Of a DNA stretch of 29,202 nt, positions 1-6,545 are shown one piece after another. The position numbers were made by a program, and so were the translations under genes. Within the stretch, counting starts at the first letter, position 1, and each line of letters opens with the position of its first letter. Origin of the DNA: Candidatus Omnitrophota bacterium (GTDB lineage: Bacteria; Omnitrophota; Gorgyraeia; B26-G9); NCBI GenBank assembly GCA_023136735.1, contig JAGLQQ010000033.1:1-29202 (forward strand), given 5' to 3'. The notes beneath the pieces were generated by a model. It saw only the letters and a program-made list of their open reading frames with translations. It was not told the DNA's origin and made no database searches.

Positions 1-19
1 GATTAATCTTCCTTTGCAG

Positions 20-33
20 AATTCTATTTAGGA
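20..33 (+). repeat. Left copy of 14-bp inverted repeat at window ends
   Basis: AATTCTATTTAGGA at 20-33 is the exact reverse complement of TCCTAAATAGAATT at 29186-29199. The match stops at 14 bases on both sides. No other full copy was noticed inside the window. Confidence 0.4.
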
Positions 34-141
34 ATCAGGGTTAATGTAATCGCAATGCTTTTATTTGCAATGTGTTATGATTAAGGTGGTTTTAGCCTGC
101 TGAGCCTGCAAGAGGGGATGTTCTTTAAAAAGTTAATTATG

Positions 142-170
142 TTGCAGAACACGGAGCAATTTGATAAAAT
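142..170 (+). promoter_or_regulatory. Candidate sigma70-like promoter for the rhomboid gene
   Basis: TTGCAG (142-147) and TAAAAT (165-170) are separated by 17 bp, the ideal spacing. The -10 matches consensus at five of six bases but the -35 at only three. The expected start near 177 leaves about 30 nt of leader containing the AAGGAG site. A TTGC-N10-GCAA dyad (142-145 and 156-159) overlaps the -35 and spacer, in the same position as in the feoA promoter at 26502-26530. Confidence 0.35.
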
Positions 171-206
171 ATTATTCTAAACTAAATATTAGTAAGGAGT
201 TTCATC

Positions 207-884
207 TTGATACCTCTGCGCGATAAGGTCAGGGTAAGACGGTTGCCTTTGGTAACTGTTTTGCTGATAATCGCAAATATATATGTTTTTTTGAAAGAAA
301 TTTTGCTTGGTCCAGAACTAAAGGATGTAATTTTTAAATTTGCGGTAATTCCTGCTGCTTATTTACATCCAGGGGCATGGACAGTATCTCAGGCTATTGC
401 TAATAGTATATCTCTGGTAAGTTCGCTGTTCTTACATGGAGGATGGTTTCACTTACTGGGCAATATGTGGTATTTATGGATTTTTGGCGATAACGTTGAA
501 GATAAATTAGGACATTTTAGATTTTTAGTTTTTTATATATTGTGCGGGCTTGTTGGTAATTGGGCGCATATAGTTACAAATATTCATTCTAATTCGCCTG
601 CTTTAGGGGCAAGCGGATGTATATCCGGTGTCTTGGGTGCGTATTTATTGCTTTTCCCAAGGGCAAAAATAATAACATTGCTTCCGTTGTTTATCTTTTG
701 GACTGTGGCTGAGATCCCAGCATTTTTCTTTTTAGGGTTTTGGTTTCTTATTCAGTTCTTGAATGGTTTTTTCACACTGCCGGGCTCAAAGGAAAGCACT
801 GGTAATGTGGCTTGGTGGGCACATATCGGGGGTTTCACAGCGGGATTTCTATCAGCTTATTTTTTCCGTATCAGGAAGCGATAG
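207..884 (+). CDS. Rhomboid family intramembrane serine protease
   Basis: This 225-residue membrane protein should cleave transmembrane substrates within the lipid bilayer. The rhomboid signature is complete: HGGWFHLLGNMW at about residues 77-88 (oxyanion Asn86), GASG with the catalytic Ser136, and AHIGG with the catalytic His206. About six hydrophobic segments are visible, and the N-terminal MIPLRD opening is typical of bacterial rhomboids. The start is a TTG, chosen because AAGGAG lies seven bases upstream and no better in-frame start exists. The next gene, a CcdA-like transporter, follows after 23 bp. Substrate and physiological role cannot be read from the sequence. Family assignment is firm. 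Confidence 0.95.
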   Translation: MIPLRDKVRVRRLPLVTVLLIIANIYVFLKEILLGPELKDVIFKFAVIPAAYLHPGAWTVSQAIANSISLVSSLFLHGGWFHLLGNMWYLWIFGDNVEDKLGHFRFLVFYILCGLVGNWAHIVTNIHSNSPALGASGCISGVLGAYLLLFPRAKIITLLPLFIFWTVAEIPAFFFLGFWFLIQFLNGFFTLPGSKESTGNVAWWAHIGGFTAGFLSAYFFRIRKR

Positions 885-907
885 ATTAAAGCTAAGAAAG
901 TAGACAG

Positions 908-1582
908 ATGCAGCAGATTACTTTGGAAAATATTTCCTTTTTTACATATTTGGTAGTGTTTGTATCGGGGGTTATAATTTGTTTTACTCCATGTATATAT
1001 CCTATATTACCCGTGCTTGTTGGTTATATAGGTGGAGCTGATATAAAAACAAAAAGAGAAGGGTTTGTCCGTTCATTAAGTTATGTTCTGGGTCTTGCCC
1101 TTGTGTACTCTTCTCTTGGAGCTGTTGCGGCGCTTAGCGGCTCTTTATTCGGGGCTTTTCAGAATAATTTTTGGCTGAGTTTATTTGTGGGAAATGTGTT
1201 TATTATTATGGGGCTGTTTATGCTTGATGTTTTTCATTTCCCCCAGATCAGTTTTTTTAAGGCCACCCCCATGAGAAAGGTATCAAGTATAAGCAGTGCG
1301 TTTTTACTAGGGGCAGTTTCCGGGTTAGTTCTGGGACCATGTACAACGCCTGTTTTAGGAGTAATACTTACTTATGTTGCTGCCCAGGGGAATCTATTTT
1401 TGGGAATAACATTGTTATTTACCTATGCCTTGGGTTTAGGAGTGCCGTTATTAATCCTGGGGGCATTTGTCGGATTGCTTAAAAAGATGCCAAAATCAGG
1501 ACTATGGATGATTCGCATAAAAAAAATATTCGGCCTTTTATTGATCGGCGCAGGAGTTTATTTCCTGCTCGGATTGAGGTGA
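908..1582 (+). CDS. ccdA: CcdA/DsbD-type transmembrane thiol:disulfide transporter
   Basis: This 224-residue polytopic membrane protein belongs to the CcdA/DsbD membrane-domain family, which passes reducing equivalents from cytoplasmic thioredoxin across the membrane. The two expected cysteine motifs are present: CFTPC at residues 25-29 (active Cys29, followed by IYPILP) and GPCTTP with Cys145. Six hydrophobic segments are visible, and the length is that of stand-alone CcdA rather than full DsbD, with no thioredoxin domain. CcdA proteins keep apocytochrome c thiols reduced in System II cytochrome c maturation. That fits resB and ccsA further along, although about 12 kb separates them. No ResA/CcsX-like thioredoxin is in the window. 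The stop TGA is followed one base later by the start of the decayed pncB. Confidence 0.88.
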   Translation: MQQITLENISFFTYLVVFVSGVIICFTPCIYPILPVLVGYIGGADIKTKREGFVRSLSYVLGLALVYSSLGAVAALSGSLFGAFQNNFWLSLFVGNVFIIMGLFMLDVFHFPQISFFKATPMRKVSSISSAFLLGAVSGLVLGPCTTPVLGVILTYVAAQGNLFLGITLLFTYALGLGVPLLILGAFVGLLKKMPKSGLWMIRIKKIFGLLLIGAGVYFLLGLR

Positions 1583-1583
1583 T

Positions 1584-2120
1584 ATGAAAAAATCTGCGTT
1601 GATCCTAGATTTTTATGCACTGACAATGGCTAATGCGTATCAACGCTTCTTGCCGCAGGCAGAGGCAACGTTTGATTTGTTTATTCGAAATCTTCCGAAA
1701 AACAGATCTTTTTTGGTGGCTTGAGGGATTAATGATGCTCTTTTATATTTGAAAAATTTTGCATTCACAAGGGATGATATTGCTTATTTAAGACAGTTTA
1801 ATTTTAAAAATGATTTTCTGAAGTTTTTAGAAAGGCTTAAATTCAGCGGAGATGTCTGGGCTATCAAAGAGGGAACCTTAATTTTCCCTCAAGAGCCTAT
1901 ACTTAGAATAACTGCTCCTTTAGCTCAAGCACAACTTGTGGAAGCATATCTTTTAACCACAATTAATATTCAGACTGCAATTGCTTCTAAATTGGCGAGA
2001 GTTGTTGTCGCATCGGGAAAACGTCTGGTTTTTGATTTTTCTTTGAGGTGAACACAGGGACCAGTCGCAAGCCTGCAGGTTGCAAAGGCCAGTTATATTG
2101 CCGGTTGCAGCTTTAGCTGA
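1584..2120 (+). pseudogene. pncB: Decayed and truncated nicotinate phosphoribosyltransferase
   Basis: Reading straight through from ATG 1584 in a single frame gives the N-terminal third of a nicotinate phosphoribosyltransferase. Landmarks are an LDFYALTMANAY opening, FDLFIRNLPKNRSFLVA, then PEGT-like KEGTLIFPQEPILRITAP, a QLVEAYLL stretch and the substrate-binding region FSLR-x-TQGP followed by ASYIAG. The frame is interrupted by TGA at 1722-1724 (codon 47), TGA at 2049-2051 (where the family has the second Arg of an RR[AT]QG motif, so a CGA to TGA change is plausible) and TGA at 2118-2120, after which similarity is lost. Family members run well over 400 residues and only about 178 codons remain. 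The intact enzyme would convert nicotinate to nicotinate mononucleotide for NAD salvage. TGA terminates neighbouring genes normally, so recoding is unlikely. Confidence 0.82.
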
Positions 2121-2201
2121 AGAAGATGACAATAGAACTTAGTAAAAAGCTTAAAAAAAGAAAATGATTTCTAAGGGATCAAGAAACTTAGAAATGTGGA
2201 G

Positions 2202-2600
2202 ATGAAGAGTTTGAAGAAAAATAGCGAAAGTAATAAAAGCATAATGGATTTTGAAATAGAATTTTTCGAAAAGCTTATCAAAGAAAATCCGGATTTCGTA
2301 GATGTACTCATTCCCTTGGCTGAAGCTTATACTAAAGCAGGAAATTACGGCAAGGGACTGGTTGTTGATAAACGCCTGAGTGAGCTTAGGCCGGATGATG
2401 CTATCGTGCACTATAATCTTGCCTGCAGTTTTTCTTTAATGACCAATATAAATGAAGCAATGGAGGCGCTAAAAAAGGCGGTTAATTTTGGGTATGATGA
2501 TTTTGATTATATGAGTATTGATCAGGATCTTCTAAATGTCAGAAATGATAGCAGCTATAAGGAGATATTCATCAGATGGACAAAAAGAAAAAGGGGTTAG
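2202..2600 (+). CDS. Small tetratricopeptide-repeat protein
   Basis: This cytoplasmic protein of about 132 residues contains roughly two TPR units (around LIPLAEAYTKAGNYGKGL and AIVHYNLACSFSLMTNINEA). It ends in the pattern of small TPR proteins that carry a degenerate repeat near the C-terminus (YMSIDQDLLNVRNDSSYKEI). Such proteins act as protein-protein scaffolds, and no catalytic motif is present. The start is uncertain: GTG 2196, ATG 2202, TTG 2211 (GGAG nine bases upstream) and ATG 2244 are all in frame, and the repeat region begins after all of them. The end overlaps the beginning of the CheC gene if the latter starts at 2576, suggesting translational coupling and perhaps a shared function. 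Confidence 0.72.
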   Translation: MKSLKKNSESNKSIMDFEIEFFEKLIKENPDFVDVLIPLAEAYTKAGNYGKGLVVDKRLSELRPDDAIVHYNLACSFSLMTNINEAMEALKKAVNFGYDDFDYMSIDQDLLNVRNDSSYKEIFIRWTKRKRG

Positions 2601-3220
2601 ACGAAATGGAGTGGGTTAGTCAATTTGATGAACTTAAAAGCTCTGCACTGAAAGAACTGGCTAATATTGGTATTAGTCATGTAGCAACAGCTATCGGAGA
2701 AATATTAGGAAAGCAAATTGATATTTCTTTGCCTGATATGAGTAATTTTTATAAATCACAATTAGTCGCAAGCGGCACTAACGGAATGGTAGCCGCCTAT
2801 CTGACAGTAGAGGGGATATCTGAGTGCACAGAGATTTTGATTGTGTTGTCAAAGAATGATGCTTTGGCGCTTATGAATAAGTTTATCAATTGTGAAGGAC
2901 TCGAAAAAACCGAGGCGAGCAGTTTGTCTCTTGAAAATCAAAAATGTATATTTGGTGAGATTGTGAGTATTATTGCCTGTACTTATTTTTCCGCTGTAGA
3001 TTCAATGTTTAGCCTGAAAACCAATTGCGAAATTCCCTTAGTAAGTTTTGGCGATGATGAATTTTCTGAGTTTATTACTAACACGTTAAAGTTAAATGAG
3101 GGGATAAGCATTAATACTTCTTTTTCAACAGATAAAAAACAGCTTAACGGGAATTTCATGCTTATGCCTGATCCGAAGAGTGTTGATGTGTTTTTCAGAG
3201 CAATTGGTCTGGTTTCCTGA
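2576..3220 (+). CDS. cheC: CheC-family chemotaxis phosphatase
   Basis: CheC proteins dephosphorylate CheY-P. The first active-site signature S-x3-E-x2-N-x22-P is intact: Ser23, Glu27, Asn30 (in LKELANIGISHVATAI) and Pro53. The second copy keeps Glu128 and Pro154 at the right spacing but has Ser131 in place of Asn, so that site is probably weak or inactive. At 214 residues (family about 200) it is full length. Two starts are plausible: ATG 2576 (AAGGAG at 2559-2564) and ATG 2606 (AAGGGG at 2591-2596). Residue numbers here use 2576. No CheY, CheA or receptor is adjacent; the nearest chemotaxis-type gene is cheR at 12848, and a receiver protein lies at 18763. Its target may therefore not be a flagellar pathway. 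Confidence 0.82.
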   Translation: MDKKKKGLDEMEWVSQFDELKSSALKELANIGISHVATAIGEILGKQIDISLPDMSNFYKSQLVASGTNGMVAAYLTVEGISECTEILIVLSKNDALALMNKFINCEGLEKTEASSLSLENQKCIFGEIVSIIACTYFSAVDSMFSLKTNCEIPLVSFGDDEFSEFITNTLKLNEGISINTSFSTDKKQLNGNFMLMPDPKSVDVFFRAIGLVS

Positions 3221-3244
3221 TGTTTTTTAAGGTTAGAATATATC

Positions 3245-3661
3245 ATGTCGAAAAATAAAAATCCTCTGCCAACTGTAGATATTATTATTGAATATGAAAA
3301 TGGCATTGTTCTCATTGAAAGAAAAAACCCTCCGTATGGATGGGCGATCCCCGGGGGTTTTGTTGATTATAATGAAAGCTTGGAAGCCGCAGCAATGCGT
3401 GAGGCAAAGGAGGAGACAAACTTGAGTGTTTCGAATCTTAAACAATTTCATGCGTATTCTGCTCCAGGCCGTGATCCGAGAGGACATACAATTTCAATTG
3501 TCTTTACAGCCCAAGGCATTGGTGATCTGATTGCTGCCAGTGATGCGAAAAATGCTAAGGTTTTTGATTTGGAAAACTTGCCCCAAGAGGTAGCTTTTGA
3601 TCATAAGAAAATACTTGAAGATTATTGCTGTTTGAAAAAAGGGAAGGAGCCCCAATGGTAA
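3245..3661 (+). CDS. Nudix hydrolase, ADP-ribose pyrophosphatase-like
   Basis: This 138-residue protein hydrolyses a nucleoside diphosphate linked to another moiety. The Nudix box spans residues 38-60: Gly38, Glu44, then REAKEE at 52-57, which supplies the Mg-binding glutamates. The usual Gly near the end of the box is Asn59, a mild deviation. The motif SAPGRDPRGHTIS after the box is typical of small Nudix proteins annotated as ADP-ribose pyrophosphatases, but substrate cannot be fixed from sequence. The start ATG follows AAGGTT at a reasonable distance. The stop TAA overlaps the ATG of the DUF151 gene by seven bases, so the two are likely coupled. Confidence 0.88.
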   Translation: MSKNKNPLPTVDIIIEYENGIVLIERKNPPYGWAIPGGFVDYNESLEAAAMREAKEETNLSVSNLKQFHAYSAPGRDPRGHTISIVFTAQGIGDLIAASDAKNAKVFDLENLPQEVAFDHKKILEDYCCLKKGKEPQW

Positions 3662-4059
3662 GTGTAAGCCTTTATAAAATTATAATGCATGAGAATAAGC
3701 ATGATCAAATAATTATCCTAAAAGAAAAAGAGGGCCAAAGGCAAATGCCGATTATTATTGGAGTTGCTGAGGCAGCGGCAATCAAAATGAAAGTAAGTAA
3801 TATTAGGCCTCCCCGGCCTCTAACGCATGATTTGCTAAAAAATATTCTTGATCAGATGGGAGCACGACTTCAAAGTGTAATTATAAATAAACTAGAAGGA
3901 AATACTTTTTATGCTCAGATGCTTTTGAGAACTGCTGATGAAAAGATTATAAATGTTGATGCACGCCCAAGTGATAGTATCGCGCTTGCCCTGCGCACGG
4001 AAGCTCCGATTTTTGTTGAAGAGGAAGTATTTAAAAAGCTGCAGTTTTTAAATGGCTAA
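3655..4059 (+). CDS. Bifunctional nuclease family (DUF151) protein
   Basis: This 134-residue protein matches the DUF151/bifunctional nuclease family: MPIIIGVAEAAAIKM, RPLTHDLLKNIL and the conserved NVDARPSDSIALALR core, followed by PIFVEEEV. Plant members were described as RNase/DNase enzymes, but the role of bacterial members is poorly defined. The start at ATG 3655 is preferred because GGAAGGAG ends about six bases upstream; a longer in-frame TTG at 3625 lies inside the Nudix gene and has no such site. It overlaps both the Nudix gene upstream and the nucleotidyltransferase downstream (8 bp). Confidence 0.9.
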   Translation: MVSVSLYKIIMHENKHDQIIILKEKEGQRQMPIIIGVAEAAAIKMKVSNIRPPRPLTHDLLKNILDQMGARLQSVIINKLEGNTFYAQMLLRTADEKIINVDARPSDSIALALRTEAPIFVEEEVFKKLQFLNG

Positions 4060-5557
4060 AACGAAGAAGATTACATCGCTTAGATTAAGAGCACTAAAAC
4101 AAAACAGCATACTAAAGATTGTAGAGTCTACTGCGCGTGAGCAAAACATGAGTGTTTACCTTGTTGGAGGTGCTCTGCGAAATCTTTTTGTAAATCAAAA
4201 ATCTCAGCGAAAATTTGACTGGGATTTTGTTGTCAGTCACAATGCGGTAAAGCTTGGCAAACTAGTTGCAAAAAAACTGGGAGCTGCTTTTTTTGTCCTT
4301 GATCGGTCTGGCAGGACGGCAAGGGTTATTTGCAAAGATGCCGGCAGTCTATGTGAACTTGATTTTAGCGATTTTAAAGGAAGAAATATCAAAGAAGATC
4401 TCAGAAGACGAGATTTCACTATAAATACACTTTGCCTAGATTTGCATGTGTTAATGGCAGATTCCTCAAAAAGGGCTCTGTTGGATTATTTCTCGGCAGT
4501 TAAGGATATTAAGAGTAAATGTGTGCGTTTGACGGATGAGCGTAACTTTAGCAGTGATCCTCTGCGAATATTGAGGGGCTTTACTTTTTGTGCTACTTTT
4601 GGTTTTAAGTTTGATGAAAAATCAAAAGAGTTAGCTAAAAAGAGTGTTTATCGGTTGAAGCGAACTTCACAGGAACGTATTACAGAAGAGCTGGTTAAAA
4701 TTTTCACCAGCAGTAATTCTTATAAATATATTCTTGATATGAACGGACTTGGGGTGTTACAGGTGATTTTTCCTGAAACATTGCTATTGTTGGGGCTGGA
4801 CCAGGGAGAGTTTCATCACTTGGATGCTTGGGCACATTCGCTTCAAACCTTGGCAGAGTTGGAAAAACTTCTAAGGACTCTGGATAAAAAGATTTTTAAA
4901 AAACACTCGATACTTACGCATGCTTATTTAAATGAAAAGATATCTGCGGTCCATTCGCGTTTATGGTTATTGAAATTAGCTTGTATTTTACATGATATCG
5001 GCAAGCCGGCAACAAGATTCGCATCCCCGGATGGGAAAATCCATTTTTACGGGCATGAAAAAGAGGGCGCAAATATCGTTCATAATATAGGGCTAAGGTT
5101 GAAATTATCTGCTAAGGAGATTGGAGTTCTTAAAGGTTTGGTGCTCTACCATTTGCGGGCGGGGCAAATTGCTAACGGGATTCCGAGTGAGAAAGCAAAA
5201 TTTCGCTTTTTCAGAGATACACAGGATAATGCAGTAATGATCCTACTTTTGACAATTGCGGATCGCAAAGCAATGCAGGGGCCTTTGAGCCGAAAAAAAA
5301 GTTTTGTTTTTTTGGAAGATGAAATCTTTAGTATGATTGTAAAATATTTTAAAAATGCAGTTCAGGATAAAACAATACCGCGATTGCTCAATGGAAACGA
5401 AATAACAAGACTGTTGGACATAAGGCCTTCACCTTTAGTTGGCAAGCTGTTAAAAGAAGTAGAAGAGGCACAGGCGCTTAAGATGATAAATACTAAAAAA
5501 GAGGCAAAAAGCCTTGTCAGGGATATTTATAACTCTGGGAAAAAGAAGCTAATATGA
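4052..5557 (+). CDS. cca: CCA-adding enzyme / poly(A) polymerase family protein with HD domain
   Basis: This 501-residue class II nucleotidyltransferase has an N-terminal head domain with VGGALR (Gly39-Gly40, Arg43) and the metal-binding D-W-D (Asp56, Asp58). It also has the conserved RRRDFTIN at 118-125 and DPLRILRG at about 169-176. A C-terminal HD phosphohydrolase domain contains ILHDIGKPATR (His314-Asp315). The architecture matches tRNA nucleotidyltransferases with HD domains, which add or repair the 3'-CCA end of tRNA. Poly(A) polymerase or a partial A- or CC-adding role is also possible, because class II members cannot be separated by eye. ATG 4052 overlaps the previous gene by 8 bp, and the stop overlaps the next gene as ATGA. 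Confidence 0.88.
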   Translation: MAKTKKITSLRLRALKQNSILKIVESTAREQNMSVYLVGGALRNLFVNQKSQRKFDWDFVVSHNAVKLGKLVAKKLGAAFFVLDRSGRTARVICKDAGSLCELDFSDFKGRNIKEDLRRRDFTINTLCLDLHVLMADSSKRALLDYFSAVKDIKSKCVRLTDERNFSSDPLRILRGFTFCATFGFKFDEKSKELAKKSVYRLKRTSQERITEELVKIFTSSNSYKYILDMNGLGVLQVIFPETLLLLGLDQGEFHHLDAWAHSLQTLAELEKLLRTLDKKIFKKHSILTHAYLNEKISAVHSRLWLLKLACILHDIGKPATRFASPDGKIHFYGHEKEGANIVHNIGLRLKLSAKEIGVLKGLVLYHLRAGQIANGIPSEKAKFRFFRDTQDNAVMILLLTIADRKAMQGPLSRKKSFVFLEDEIFSMIVKYFKNAVQDKTIPRLLNGNEITRLLDIRPSPLVGKLLKEVEEAQALKMINTKKEAKSLVRDIYNSGKKKLI

Positions 5558-6528
5558 GAATCCAGGCTAGTTATCTGAGTCTTGATAATGATTTGTTTTT
5601 ACAAAAGATAGAGCAAGCAAAGAAAGCGTTGGACCATTGCTGCTTGTGCAAGCAAAGTTGTGCGATTAACAGAAATTTAGGTGAGCTGGGGGCTTGCGGG
5701 GCTGGGATAAATGCCGAAGTGGCACATTGGGGGATTCATAAGGGGGAAGAACCTCCGTTTGCTGGGAAAGGCGGAGCAGGGGCGATTTTTTTCAGCCATT
5801 GCAACCTTAAATGTGTTTATTGCCAGAATTTTCAAATATCCTGGCAAAAGCAGATAAAAGATAGTATTAATCCAATGCAGTTGGGAGAGATTATGCTTAA
5901 ACTGCAAATGCAGGGAGCTCAGAATATCGACTTGGTGTCGCCGACACACTTTTTGCCGCAGATAATAGAGGCGATTTACCTAAGCAGACAGCAGGGCCTA
6001 ACTTTACCAATTGTTTATAATACAAATGCTTATGAAAGTGAGGCAGCTTTAGCCTTATTATCTGGAATTGTTGATGTTTATATGCCTGATTTTAAATATT
6101 TTAACGATTCCGCAGCCTTTCAATATTCAGGTATTAAAAACTACGTGAGTACAGCTAAGCAGGCAATTAAGACCATGTATGATGCTGTGGGTGATTTTAC
6201 TAGAGATTTCCAAGGGCGTGCTTATAGAGGGCTTTTTGTGAGGCATTTGGTTTTGCCGGAGAATCTGGCTAGTAGTTTTAAAGTGCTTGATTTTTTAAAG
6301 CAAAACATTGGAGTAAATATAGGTCTTAGTATTATGAGCCAGTATTCTCCTTGTTATCAGGCACAGAGAATAGATGAGTTAAATAAAAAGATTGATAGTG
6401 TTTTCTATAATAAGTTAGTTGAGTATGTAGAAGTTTTGGGGTTTGAGCAGTGTTGGATCCAGGAGCTGAAAAGCAGTGAAATCTATTTTCCTGACTTTCA
6501 ATCGTCGAAAGTTTTTGTTAAGGAATAA
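5554..6528 (+). CDS. PflX-like radical SAM protein (pyruvate formate-lyase activase related)
   Basis: This 324-residue radical SAM enzyme carries the [4Fe-4S] motif C-x3-C-x2-C at Cys83, Cys87 and Cys90 (CNLKCVYC). An N-terminal cysteine group (Cys29, 30, 32, 36 and GACG with Cys48) could hold a second cluster. KGGAGAIFFSHCNLKC and the YNTNAYES and YMPDFKY segments match the COG1313/PflX group, related to pyruvate formate-lyase activating enzymes. The substrate of this group is not established, and no glycyl radical enzyme lies nearby. It starts inside the cca stop (ATGA overlap), so the two are translated together. purH follows after 17 bp with its own ribosome binding site. Confidence 0.85.
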   Translation: MRIQASYLSLDNDLFLQKIEQAKKALDHCCLCKQSCAINRNLGELGACGAGINAEVAHWGIHKGEEPPFAGKGGAGAIFFSHCNLKCVYCQNFQISWQKQIKDSINPMQLGEIMLKLQMQGAQNIDLVSPTHFLPQIIEAIYLSRQQGLTLPIVYNTNAYESEAALALLSGIVDVYMPDFKYFNDSAAFQYSGIKNYVSTAKQAIKTMYDAVGDFTRDFQGRAYRGLFVRHLVLPENLASSFKVLDFLKQNIGVNIGLSIMSQYSPCYQAQRIDELNKKIDSVFYNKLVEYVEVLGFEQCWIQELKSSEIYFPDFQSSKVFVKE

Positions 6529-6545
6529 ACTTTAAGGAGAAAAAA

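Larger units (their letters stand above)
1..206. other. Non-coding leader region upstream of the rhomboid gene
   Basis: No convincing gene is present. Frame 2 from base 2 reads a short tail ending in Asn-Ser-Ile and TAG at 29-31, which could be the end of a gene lying to the left, but nine residues are too few to identify. The stretch also holds a promoter candidate at 142-170 and a strong ribosome binding site (AAGGAG, 194-199) for the next gene. I saw no tRNA fold and no riboswitch signature. Confidence 0.5.

Noticed and set aside
1749..2051. 100-residue open frame as an independent gene
   Set aside because: It is the middle of the NAPRTase reading, starting at a TTG without a ribosome binding site and bounded by in-frame TGA codons of the same frame.
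1722..2120. TGA recoding or selenocysteine in the pncB remnant
   Set aside because: TGA ends several intact genes here (stops at 1582, 3220, 5557, 17851), the family has no selenocysteine at these sites, and the C-terminal two thirds are absent.
3625..3654. Longer start (TTG) for the DUF151 protein
   Set aside because: The extension encodes the ribosome binding site itself, and ATG 3655 begins at the family's usual N-terminus.
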